This document shows positions 1 through 10,977 of a stretch of 64,000 nucleotides of DNA, piece after piece. This DNA comes from Xestospongia bergquistia (taxonomy: Eukaryota > Porifera > Demospongiae > Haplosclerida > Petrosiidae), in NCBI GenBank assembly GCA_963965975.1, contig OZ014421.1:5941001-6005000 (forward strand), read 5' to 3'. The notes below the pieces were generated by a model that was not told the DNA's origin, made no database searches, and saw nothing but the letters and a program-made list of their open reading frames with translations. Both the position numbers and the translations under genes were made by a program. Position 1 is the first letter of the stretch; every line of letters begins with the position of its first letter.

Positions 1-473
1 CTATTAGTGGTACTAGTTTAACTCCTTCAGCTGATGTAACTCCTACCGCTAACAATATACCAATTAATCTTGAGATAATTATAGTAGCCATTGTGATATT
101 TCTAATGCTCCTTGCTGTAGTGACCATTGTACTTCTTTGTTGGTTAATAAAACAATACAAGAAGAAACAAAGACATGATACTTATCATGTCTTACAGGAA
201 ACAGAGACAAACAAAAACAAACAAGCTACAGACATTGATGATATTGATCAGGTGTACACAGTTGTTATGAAAGACAAATGTCCTGAACTACCACCTACAT
301 ATCTCTTGTCAGAAGACACCGTTGATCACACTAAAAACACAAATCAACAAGAAGAATATCACATTTTAAACAATCCATTGTATGTAAAACAAGATGAAGT
401 CACTGAAGTATATTCTCATGCTCATCATATCAATGATGAAGCTAAAGAGCTAACTCATCAAATACCAGATTAG
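1..473 (+). CDS. Unit 0: 3' part of type A Ig receptor (exon 5 only, cut by window edge)
   Basis: The window opens inside exon 5 of a type A unit. The frame starting at base 3 is open through the end of the Thr/Ser-rich stalk, a membrane helix of about 24 hydrophobic residues (roughly bases 75-150), a basic stop-transfer run (KQYKKKQR) and a tail of about 105 residues. The tail carries YTVV, a PELPPTYLL proline patch, YHIL and NPLYVK. NPxY motifs are known PTB-domain and endocytosis signals; function here is inferred. The tail ends in the family's usual TAG, followed about 35 bases later by an AATAAA. The signal peptide, N-terminal domain and Ig exons must lie upstream of the window. The only oddity is HAHHIN where most units have LAHHIY. 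Confidence 0.8.
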   Translation, partial: ISGTSLTPSADVTPTANNIPINLEIIIVAIVIFLMLLAVVTIVLLCWLIKQYKKKQRHDTYHVLQETETNKNKQATDIDDIDQVYTVVMKDKCPELPPTYLLSEDTVDHTKNTNQQEEYHILNNPLYVKQDEVTEVYSHAHHINDEAKELTHQIPD

Positions 474-659
474 ATCTGATTGGATTTAACAAAAGTATAA
501 AACAAATAAAGTGATAACTATTTTTACATATGCTGAATTCATTTCTTTAAATTTGTTAATGTATTTTTAAAGGATGTGCCTATAGGTCTGGCTGAAAGTA
601 ATACATTGCTGTGTATGGTTAATAATTAGGGGGTGGGGATCAGTTTAATTGCAACAAAG

Positions 660-1189
660 TACAAAGTACAATATTGGTATCAATTAATACAATACAGAGT
701 ACACTGTCCATTGCTATAACTTCTGCCATTATACCTACAGCTAGTGAGGCCATAAGACTTGAAATTCTAATAGGAGCAGCTATAGCCATACTAGTTGTGA
801 TAATACTACTCCTTTTAATAGTCATCACACTTTTATTGATAATAATACATCAAAAGAAGAAACAAAAAAATGATACTTGGATTGAAGAAGAATCAGAACA
901 TGATGTTGCTACTATTAATGAAGACACAGTGTACTCCATTATCAATAGAGACAAAGATGTACCACCTGAAGTACCACCTCAATTATTTGATGATATTGAT
1001 GAATATGATAGTACTAGTGACTTGTACCAATTGAATGATCATTCATATGATTATGTTATAGCTAATAATCAAGTAGTGTTTGACATATTGGATAAACCTA
1101 GTAATAATGATAACTCTACAACTGTGTATTGTCTTCCTCATTATGAGTCTGTTAGTAATGTTATTGAACTATTATATGATCAAACTTAA
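660..1189 (+). CDS. Type B terminal-exon copy behind unit 0, open reading frame intact
   Basis: About 190 bases after the unit 0 stop there is a 5'-truncated copy of a type B exon 5. It encodes the last part of a Ser/Thr stalk, a long membrane helix (about 25 Ile/Leu/Val residues), a basic HQKKKQK stop-transfer and a long tail. The tail has VYSII, a PPEVPPQ proline patch and about seven further tyrosines. It is the only one of these downstream copies with neither the CCAT frameshift nor another break. There is no good acceptor, but an AG ending at 659 would join it in phase 1 to exon 4. It may be an alternative last exon or a relic that has not yet decayed. Confidence 0.45.
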
Positions 1190-1737
1190 GATATTAATCC
1201 TCAAATATCACAATATTATGATATTATTACTAACATGATTGAATCTCCTGTTACTTTGATAATACAGAAAGTAGACTATGATTGTTGTTAATTAAAATAG
1301 TGTGGTCTTTTCTTTTTAAGTTTTATATCTTTATGTTTACTTTATTATTAGATTAATAATAACAAATACAAATTTATTATCATTTTATCACTCAAAGTTA
1401 TAGACAAAGTTAAGTTAATATTGTTGATGATTATTAATACTATTCTTTAATAAAGGTCTAACTATTAAAAACTAAAATAATAAAATACTAATTAAAATAA
1501 TTCATAATTATTACTTCATGAACTTCATTAGTTCAATGTATATTTGATTATATTAACTTAAAATGTTATTTAGAACTTAACTAAAGAATTAACAAGTTGT
1601 ATTTTTATTAATTACTCATAAACAAACTAAACACCCACATCATGCATTGCTTGTATTTTTATTACAAAATAATATATAAATTACTATAGTAGTAAGTTCT
1701 CATACACTCGACTATATTTGTTTAATATCAAGTCAAG
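1190..1737 (+). promoter_or_regulatory. Intergenic region with class I promoter, upstream of unit 1
   Basis: This starts with 3' UTR of the type B exon, followed by AT-rich sequence with no gene. Near its right end lie a conserved block CCACATCATGCATT (1635-1648, starting 103 bases before the ATG) and a TATATAAA stretch (1673-1680). The same two blocks recur before most units, so I read this as the promoter. Class I promoters always precede the MLTVFTAVF signal-peptide exon. Confidence 0.55.
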
Positions 1738-3746
1738 ATGTTGACAGTCTTTACTGCTGTGTTCATACTATTTAGTAACACTGTGTTGTGTCATAGTAAG
1801 TAGATCAATATTTTCCTTGCCATAGTTCTGATATCATCTCTTGTACATGTAGATCCAGTTGAGTACAATATATTTTATTTTGTCTCTTTTGATGGTTCTA
1901 ACCTCACTAATACTAGTTCAGGATGTATAGTGATTGGATCTGGTGGTCGTTTGAGATGTTTAAATACTAATGGTAAACTAGTTGATGGAGACATTGGTCC
2001 AATGTACTCAATATCTGATAACCTGGGAGAATTCTTTGCTTTTAGTAGATACTCGGTAGATGGTATTGGAAGAATTACCTTTAACTTTCCTAATTCTACT
2101 AATGTATCAAGTGCAGTTATCTATTTCTTTAACTCACCTGATAACTCCATTGGACTACCTATGATCAGTCTTTCTGCTGTGAGTAGTCAACCTCTTAGCT
2201 ATGTCTTTGACAACAATGATGATCTCAGACAAAGCAACTCTCAACTAAGAAATGTCACTCTTAATATACAACAATTAACTACTGTATTTCAACTTGATTT
2301 TATCTTTAATACTAGTATAATTGACTGGTTATTAATAAGTGAAGTCAAGTTTTATAATAGTAAGTTAATATATAAACTATTGATATATCATTAATACATT
2401 ATCATATACTAGACACTCAAATATCTCCCCCAATGGATGCCATTGTCTTCCAGGGTGGTTCCTCACTAAATGTGACCTTAGGACCAGATAACCTTCAGTC
2501 TTCAGTCAATATCTCCTGTACAGTAGTCAATTATGGTTCCTTTGAGTGGCAATGGCAATATAATGAGAGTATCTTGGATCTTCCTGATCGTTCACAAATA
2601 TTAATAGGAGATGCTACAAGAACCAGTATACTAACTATTAATAAACTCAGATATAATGATACTGGAAATTATTCATGTATTGTAAGACATCTACAGAAAA
2701 CAGTAAACTACATAAGACTCATAAAATTAGAATTAACAGGTACTGATTATTAATAATATTAACTTTAATTATCACTAATTTTTAGCTACCATTACTGCTA
2801 TATCTAATAGCATGACCTCAGCTAATATTGGAGATAATGTCACTCTATCATGTGAAGTCTATGGATATCTACCACATAATATTACTATAATATGGAACTA
2901 TATTACTGGAGTGATTAATAATGGAGAACATTATAATATTACAACAAATACTGGATCATTAATAGCAATTGATTTCAATGGTAGTATTACCAATAGTATT
3001 GTCAGTAATCTTACAATATATAATGTAAATAGCAGTGATAATGGGATATATAGCTGTACAATATTAAGAACATTGCTACAAGCAACAATCATATTAAATG
3101 GTAAGTTTATTTATAGCTAAAATAACATTATTTTGTGTTTTTCTGCCCACATTTATGCAAATGTCACTGACACCTTTTCACAGTCATCAGTGTTACTACA
3201 TCTATTAGCACACTGTCAATTGGTACAACACCTACAAACATTAATACACCCACTACTGATGTAACTCCTATTACTTCTATTAGTGGTACTAGTTTAACTC
3301 CTTCAGCTGATGTAACTCCTACCGCTAACTATATACAAATTAATCTTGAGATAATTATAGTAGCCATTATGATATTTCTAATGCTCCTTGCTGTAGTGAC
3401 CATTGTACTTCTTTGTTGGTTAATAAAATTATACAAGAAGAAACAAAAACATGATACTTATGTCTTACAGGAAACAGAGACAAACAAAAACATACAAGCT
3501 GCAGACATTACTGATATTGATCAGGTGTACACAGTTGTTATGAAAGACAAAGCTCCTGAACTACCACCTACATATCTCTTGTCAGAAGACACCATTGATC
3601 ACACTAAAAACACAAATCAACAAGAAGAATATCACATATTAAACAATCCATTATATGTAAAACAAGATGAAGTCACTGAAGTATATTCTCTTGCTCATCA
3701 TATCTATGATGAAGCTAAAGAGCTAACTCATCAAATACCAGATTAG
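1738..3746 (+). CDS. Unit 1: type A two-Ig transmembrane receptor, complete
   Basis: Five exons: 1738-1795, 1853-2359, 2413-2739, 2786-3100 and 3184-3746, all introns phase 1 with GT-AG ends, giving 589 residues. Residues 1-19 are a hydrophobic signal peptide. Residues 20-188 are a beta-rich N-terminal domain ending DWLLISEVKFYN, faintly like the discoidin-like fold of DDR receptors. Ig1 (189-297) and Ig2 (298-402) each have the Cys pair, core Trp and DxGxYxC signature. The stalk is Thr/Ser/Pro-rich, the membrane helix lies near 458-482, and the tail of about 107 residues holds YTVV, PELPPTY, YHIL and NPLY. Many N-x-S/T sites support a cell-surface product. Exon 1 has lost nine bases before its donor compared with other class I units, but phase is kept. 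There is no type B copy behind this unit. Confidence 0.82.
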
Positions 3747-4227
3747 ATCTGATTGGATCAAACAAAAGTATAAAACAAATAAAGTGATAATTATTTTACA
3801 TATGCTGAATTCATTTTTTTAAAATTTGTTAGTGTATTTTTAAAGGATGTGCCTATAGGTCTGGCTGAAAGTAATACATTGCTGTGTATAGTTAATAATT
3901 AGTGGGTGGGGATCAGTTTAATATGCAACCAAGTACAAATTTCCAGCTGGACTTATATATAATACTAGAGTTCCAAGATGATATCTTATATAAGTTTATT
4001 TTAAATAAACTTCAATGTACATTTGATTATAGCAATGTAAAATTTATTTTAGAACTTGATTAGTTAACTGAAGAAGTGACAAGTTGTAATGTTTATTTAC
4101 TATTCATAAAGACACACTAAACTGCCACATCATCCATTACTTTATTTTAATTATAGCTGTAAAATATAAACTAGTGCAGTACTAAGCTCTCATATACTCT
4201 ACTATGTCTATATTATATGAGGTCAAG
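3747..4227 (+). promoter_or_regulatory. 3' UTR of unit 1 and class II promoter of unit 2
   Basis: The AATAAA poly(A) signal of unit 1 is followed by the spacer found behind all type A stops. The class II 5' flank follows, with CCACATCATCCATT at 4125-4138 (103 bases before the ATG) and an AAATATAAAC stretch near 4158-4170. No other gene is seen. Confidence 0.5.
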
Positions 4228-6238
4228 ATGTTAACTGCCTTTGCTGTGTTCATACTATTCAGTAATATTGTGTTGTCTCAAGTACAGATTGGTAAGTGAG
4301 GCTATCTTTATAATTCTATTACCTTACTCTGTATACAGATCCACATCAATACAACATATTTTATGCTGTCTCATTTGGTGGTTCTAACCTCACTAACACT
4401 AGTTCAGGATGTATAGTGATTAGATCAGGTGTTCGTTTGAGATGTTTAAATACTAATGGTAAACTAGTTGATGGAGACATTGGTCCAACGAACTCAATAT
4501 CTGATAACCTGGGAGAATTCTTTGCTTTTAGTAGATACTCAGTAGATGGTATTGGAAGAATTACCTTTAACTTTCAACCTGTTACTCCTGTATCAAGAGC
4601 AGTTATCTATTTCTTTAACTCACCTAATGATTCTATTGGACTACCTATGATTAGTCTTTATGGTGCAGGTAGTCAACCTCTCAGCTATGTCTTTGACAAC
4701 AATGATGATCTCAAACAAAGTGACTCTCAACTAAGAAATATCTCTCTCAATTTACAGCAATCAACTGATGTAGTTCAACTATATTTTATCTTCAATACTA
4801 GTATAATTGACTGGTTATTAGTAAGTGAAGTCAAGTTTTATAATAGTAAGTTAATATATAAACTATTGATATATCATTAATACATTATCATATACTAGAC
4901 ACTCCAATATCTCCCTCATTAAAAACCATTGTCTTCCAGGATGGTCTCTCACTAACTGTGATCATAGGACCAGACAACCTTCAGTCTTCAGTCAATATCT
5001 CCTGTACAGTAGTCAATGCTAGTTCCTTTGAGTGGCAGTGGCAATATAATGAGAATATGTTAGATCTTCCTGATTGTTCACAAATATTAATAGGAGATGC
5101 TACAAGAACCAGTATACTAACTATTAATAAACTCAGATATACTGATGCTGGGAATTATACTTGTATTGCAAAGTATTCACTAGCAACAGTGAAACGTACA
5201 AGACTCACAAACGTAGAATTAATGGGTAATGATTATTAATAATATTAAAGTTAATACCACTAATTCTTGTTTTAGTTAACATTATTGCTATACCTAACAA
5301 CATGACCTTAGCTAATATTGGACATAATGTCACTCTGTCATGTGAAGTCTATGGATATCTACCACCTAATATTACTATAATATGGAACTATATTACTGGA
5401 GTGATTAATAATGGAGAACATTATAAGATTACAACAAATACTGGATTATTAATGGCAATTGATTTCAATGGCAATACTACCAATAGTATTGTCAGTAATC
5501 TTGCAATATATAATGTAAATAGCAGTGATAATGGGACATATACTTGTATGATGTTAGGAACATTGCTACAAGCAACAATAAGTTTAAATGGTAAGTTTAT
5601 TTATAGCTAAAATAACATTATTTTGTGTTTTTTTCTGCCCACATTTATGTAAATGTCACTGACACCTTTTCATAGTCATTAGTGTTACTACATCCATTAG
5701 CATACTGTCAATTGGTACAACACCTACAAACATTAATACACCCACTACTGATGTAACTCCTATTACTTCTATTAGTGGTACTAGTTTAACTACTTCAGCT
5801 GATGTAACTCCTATCACTAACAATATACCAATTAATCTTGAGATAATTATAGTAGCCATTGTGATATTTCTAATGCTCCTTGCTGTAGTGACCATTGTAC
5901 TTCTTTGTTGTTTAATAAAACAATACAAAAAGAAACAAAGACATGATACTCATGTCTTACAGGAAACAGAGACAAACAAAAACAAACAAGCTGCAGACAT
6001 TGATGATATTGATCAGGTGTACACAGTTGTTATGAAAGACAAAGCTTCTGAACTACCACCTACATATCTCTTGTCAGAAGACACCGTTGATCACACTAAA
6101 AACACAAATCAACAAGAAGAATATCACATTTTAAACAATCCATTGTATGTAAAACAAGATGAAGTCACTGAAGTATATTCTCTTGCTCATCATATCTATG
6201 ATGAAGCTAAAGAGCTAACTAATCAAATACCAGATTAG
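4228..6238 (+). CDS. Unit 2: type A two-Ig transmembrane receptor, complete
   Basis: Exons 4228-4291, 4339-4845, 4899-5225, 5276-5590 and 5676-6238 (phase 1 throughout) give 591 residues. The signal peptide is the second type, MLTAFAVFILFSNIVLSQVQ. The N-terminal domain carries the variable patch QPVTPVSRAV. Ig1 ends in the class b form (DAGNYTCIAKYSLATV), and intron 3 is the matching GTAATG/TTTAG|TTAAC type. Ig2, stalk, membrane helix and NPLY tail are as in unit 1. No frameshift or stop is visible. It is expected to be a glycosylated single-pass surface receptor without its own enzyme domain; ligand unknown. Confidence 0.82.
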
Positions 6239-6411
6239 ATCTGATTGGATCAAACAAAAGTATAAAACAAATAAAGTGATAACTATTTTTACATATGCTG
6301 AATTCATTTTTTTAAATTTGTTTATGTATTTTTAAAGAGTGTGCCTATAGGTCTGGCTGTATTGCTGTGTATGGTTAATAATTAGGGGGTGGGGATCAGT
6401 TTAATACGCAA

Positions 6412-6964
6412 CAAGTACAAAGTACAATATTGGTGTCAATTAATACAATACAGAGTACACTGTCCATTGCTATAACTTCTGCCATTATACCTACAGCTAA
6501 TGAGGCCATAAGACTTGAAATTGTAATAGGAACAACTATAGCCATACTAGTTGTAATAATACTACTCATTTTAATAGTCATCACATTTTTATTGATAATA
6601 ATGCATCAAAAGAAGAAACAAAAAAATGATACTTGGATTGAAGAAGAATCAGAACATGATGTTGCTACTATTAATGAAGATACAGTGTACTCCATCCATT
6701 ATCAATAGAGACAAAGATGTACCACCTGAAGTACCACCTCAATTATTTGATGATATTGATGAATATGATAGTACTAGTGACTTGTACCAATTGAATGATC
6801 ATTCATATGATTATGTTATAGCTAATAATCAAGTAGTGTTTGACATACTGGATAAACCTAGTAATAATGATAACTCTACAACTGTGTATTGTCTTCCTCA
6901 TTATGACTCTGTTAGTAATGTTATTGAACTATTATATGATCAAACACAAAATATTAATCTTTAA
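6412..6964 (+). pseudogene. Type B terminal-exon relic behind unit 2, frameshifted by CCAT duplication
   Basis: Partial stalk, membrane helix and HQKKKQK of a type B exon. At 6691-6700 the sequence reads TCCATCCATT instead of TCCATT, so the frame ends at 6708 shortly after VYSIHYQ. The rest of the tail survives in another frame up to 6964, where the usual stop is changed and the end reads QTQNINL. Confidence 0.6.
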
Positions 6965-7611
6965 ATATCACAATATTATGATATTATTACTAACATGATT
7001 AAATCTCCTGTTACTTTTGATAATACAGAAAGTAGACTATGATTGTTGTTGCTAAAAATTGGTGTGGTCTTTTCTTCCTTAAATTTTATATCTTTATGTT
7101 TACTTCATTATTCGTTAAATAACAAGAAGAAAGTTAATGTCGTTACATTTCTCATAGTTATAGATGTAGCTTTCAATTTAATACAACTAATGATAATAAA
7201 TATTATTCCAATGAGAAAATTCTAAAATATTAAAATAATAAAAATACAAATCAAAAAAAATCAAACTATTGAACTGCTTGCTCATTATCACTGATAAAAA
7301 CTATAGATGCAGTTAAGTTAATATTGTCTAATTATCTAATACTAATATAATAAAAATACCAATTAAATTAATCTAATTTTAACACTGTATAAACTTCAAT
7401 GTACATTTGATTATAGCAATGTAAAATTTATTTTCGAACTTGATTAGTTAACTGAAGAAGTGACAAGTTGTAATGTTTATTTACTATTCATAAAGACACA
7501 CTAAACTGCCACATCATCCATTACTTTATTTTAATTATAGCTGTAAAATATAAACTAGTGCAGTACTAAGCTCTTGTATACTCTACTATGTCTATATTAT
7601 ATGAGGTCAAG
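6965..7611 (+). promoter_or_regulatory. Type B 3' UTR and class II promoter of unit 3
   Basis: AT-rich noncoding stretch. A 60-residue open frame at 7043-7225 has no ATG and is eroded in other copies, so I do not call it a gene. The conserved CCACATCATCCATT block is at 7509-7522, 103 bases before the unit 3 ATG, followed by AAATATAAAC. Confidence 0.5.
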
Positions 7612-9612
7612 ATGTTGACTGCCTTTGCTGTGTTCATACTATTCAGTAATATTGTGTTGTCTCAAGTACAGATTGGTAAGTGAGGCTATGTTTATAATTC
7701 TATTACCTTACTCTGTACAGATCCACATGAATACGACATATTTTATGCTGTCTCCTTTGATGGTTCTAACCTCACTAACACTAGTTCAGGATGTATAGTG
7801 ATTGGATCAGGTGCTCGTTTGAGATGTTTAAATACTAATGGTAAACTAGTTGATGGAGACATTGGTCCAATGAACTCAATATCTGATAACCTGGGAGAAT
7901 TCTTTGCTTTTAGTAGATACTCAGTATATGGTATTGGAAGAATTACCTTTAACTTTCCTATTCCTACTTCTGATTCAAGTGCAGTTATCTATTTCTTTAA
8001 CTCACCTAATGACTCCATTGGACTACCTATGATCAGTCTTTATGGTGAGGGTAATCAACCTCTTATCTATGTCTTTGACAACAATGAAAATCTCAGACAA
8101 AATGACTCTCAACTGAGAAATGTCACTCTCAATATACAAAAATTAACTAGTATAGTTCGACTTGATTTTATCTTCAATACTAGTATAATTGACTGGTTAT
8201 TAATAAGTGAAGTCAAGTTTTATAATAGTAAGTTAATATATAAACTATTGATATATCGTTAATATATTACCATATACTAGACACTCCAATATATCCCTCA
8301 GTGGATGCCGTTGTCTTCCAGGGTGGTCCCTCACTAACTGTGACCTTAGGACCAGACAATATTCAGTCTTCAGTCAATATCTTCTGTACAGTAGTCAATA
8401 ATGGTTTCTTTGAGTGGCAATGGCAATATAATGAGAATGTGTTAGATTTTCCTGGTCGTTCACAAATATTAATAGGAGATGCTACAAGAACCAGTATACT
8501 AACTGTTAATAAACTCAGATATACTGATGCCGGAAATTATACTTGTATTGCAAAGCTTTCACTAGGAACAGCAAACCATACAAGAGTCACAGAATTAGAA
8601 TTAACAGGTAATGATTATTAATAATATTAACTTTAATTATCACTAATTTTTAGCTAACATTACTGCTATATCTAATAACATGACCTCAGTTACTATTGGA
8701 GATAATGTCACTCTATCATGTGAAGTCTATGGATATCTACCACCTAATGTTACTATAATATGGAACTATGATACTGGAGTGATTAATAATGGAGAACATT
8801 ATAAGATTACAACAAATACTGGATCATTAATAGCAATTGACTTCAATGGCAATACTACCAATAGTATTGTCAGTAATCTTACAATATATAATGTAAATAG
8901 CAGTGATAATGGGACATATACTTGTATGATATTAGGAACATTGCTACAAGCAACAATCAGTTTAAATGGTAAGTTTATTTATAGTTAAAATAACATTATT
9001 ATGTGTTTTTTATGCCCACATTTATGCAAATGTCACTGACACCTTTTCACAGTCATCAGTGTTACTACATCCATTAGCACACTGTCAATTGGTACAACAT
9101 CTAAAAACATTAATACACACAATATTGATGTAACTCCTATTACTTCTATTAGTGGTACTAGTTTAACTCCTTCAGCTGATGTAACTACTACCGCCAACAA
9201 TATACCAATTAATCTTGAGATAATTATAGTAGCCATTGTGATATTCCTAATGCTCCTTGCTATAGTGACCATTGTACTTCTTTGTTGGTTAATAAAACAA
9301 TACAAGAAGAAACAAAGACATGATACTCATGTCTTACAGAAAACAGAGACAAACAAAAACAAACAAGCTGCAGACATTACTGATATTGATCAGGTGTACA
9401 CAGTTGTTATGAAAGACAAAGTTCCTGAACTACCACCTACATATCTCTTGTCAGAAGACACCATTGATCACACTAAAAACACAAATCAACCAGAAGAATA
9501 TCACATTTTAAACAATCCATTGTCCAAACAAGAAGAAGTCACTGAAGTATATTCTCTTGCTCATCATATCTATGATGAAGCTAAAGAGCTAACTCATCAA
9601 ATACCAGATTAG
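7612..9612 (+). CDS. Unit 3: type A two-Ig receptor, complete, NPxY tyrosine missing
   Basis: Exons 7612-7675, 7721-8227, 8281-8607, 8654-8968 and 9053-9612 give 590 residues. Signal peptide, N-terminal domain (variable patch PIPTSDSSAV), Ig1 (class b, CIAKLSLGTANHT), Ig2, stalk and membrane helix are all intact. Intron 3 is mosaic: it starts with the class b donor GTAATG but ends like class a. In the tail NPLYVKQ is replaced by NPLSKQ, one residue shorter, removing the NPxY tyrosine while the other tyrosines stay. Units 14 and 15 share this change. Confidence 0.82.
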
Positions 9613-9782
9613 ATCTGATTGGATCAAACAAAAGTATAAAACAAATAAAGTGATAACTATTTTACATATGCTGAATTCATTTTTTTAAAAATTTGTTAAT
9701 GTATTTTTAAAGGATGTGCCTATAAGTCTGGCTGCATTGCTGTGTATGGTTAATAATTAGGGGGTGGGGATCAGTTTAATAC

Positions 9783-10320
9783 GCAACAAAGTACAAAGTA
9801 CAATATTGGTATCAATTAATACAATACAGAGTACACTGTCTATTGCTATAACTTCTGCCACTATGCCTACAGCTAGTAAGGCGATAAGACTTGGAATTGT
9901 AATAGGAGCAACTATAACCATACTAGTTGTAATAATACTACTCATTTTAATAGTCATTACACTTCTGTTGATAATAATACATTAAAAAGAAGAAACAAAA
10001 AATTGACACATGGATTGAAGAAGAATCAGAACATGATTGCTACTATTAATAAAGACACAGTGTACTCCATTATCAACAGAAACAAAGATGTACCATCTGA
10101 AGTACCACATCAATTATTTGATGATATTGATGAATATGATAGTACTAGTGACTTGTACCAATTGAATGATCATTCATATGATTATGTTGTAGCTAATAAT
10201 CAAGAAGTGTTTAACATATTGGATAAACCTAGTAATAATGATAACTATACAACTGTGTATTGTCTTCCTCATTATGAGTTTGTTAGTAATGTTATTGAAC
10301 TATTATATGATCAAACTTAA
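9783..10320 (+). pseudogene. Type B terminal-exon relic behind unit 3
   Basis: A type B membrane helix that hits TAA at 9983-9985, just after IIIH, because CAA became TAA. An extra A follows, and the AACATGATGTTGCT region is shortened to AACATGATTGCT. The distal tail from DTVYSIINRN to LLYDQT is readable in the frame 10003-10320 and has no CCAT duplication. Confidence 0.6.
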
Positions 10321-10977
10321 GATATTAATCCTCAAATATCACAATATTATGATATTATTACTAACATGATTGAATCTCCTGTTACTTTTGATAATACAGA
10401 AAGTAGACTATGATTGTTGTTGCTAAAAATTGGTGTGGTCTTTTCTTCCTTAAATTTTATATCTTTATGTTTACTTCATTATTCATTAAATAACAAGAAG
10501 AAAGTTAATGTTGTTACATTTCTCATAGTTATAGATGCAGTTTTCAATTTAATATTACTAGTGATAATAAATATTATTCTTATGAGAAAATTCTAAAATA
10601 CTAAAATAATAAAAATACAAATCAAAAGAAATCAAAATTCCTATTGAACTGCTTGCTCATTATCACTGGTAAAAACTATAGATGCAGTTAAGTTAATATT
10701 GTCTAATTATCTAATACTAATATAATAAAAATACCAATTAAAATAATCAAATTTTAACACTGCAATGTACATTTGATTATAGCAACATAAGATTTATTTT
10801 AGAACTTGATTAGTTAACTGAAGAAGTGACAAGTTGTAATGTTTATTTACTATTCATAAAGACACACTAAACTGCCACATCATCCATTACTTTATTTTAA
10901 TTATAGCTGTAAAATATAAACTAGTGAAGTACTAAGTTCTCATGTACTCTACTATCTCTATGTTATATGAGGTCAAG
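10321..10977 (+). promoter_or_regulatory. Type B 3' UTR and class II promoter of unit 4
   Basis: Noncoding and AT-rich, a near copy of the flank before unit 3. CCACATCATCCATT lies at 10875-10888, 103 bases before the ATG, with AAATATAAAC just behind. No gene seen. Confidence 0.45.

Noticed and set aside
248-400. Classical ITIM or ITAM in the type A tail
   Set aside because: The tyrosines are followed by aliphatic residues at +3 (YTVV, YHIL), but the -2 position is not Ile/Val/Leu/Ser, and no pair has correct YxxL spacing, so only YxxPhi and NPxY can be claimed.
640-828. Minus-strand open frames opposite membrane and stalk exons, repeated through the array
   Set aside because: They mirror the low-complexity Ile/Val/Thr codons of the plus-strand exons, have no promoter or motif, and vary only as the plus strand does.
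1190-1737. CRISPR-like or satellite array in AT-rich flanks
   Set aside because: The repeats are whole gene-sized units of an animal locus; no short regular spaced repeats occur.
7043-7225. 60-residue hydrophobic open frame (also at 10414-10596 and 14974-15156)
   Set aside because: It has no ATG (TTG start only), lies in the 3' flank of type B copies and is eroded in most other flanks. It appears once as a fused end of unit 16 only because of a deletion.
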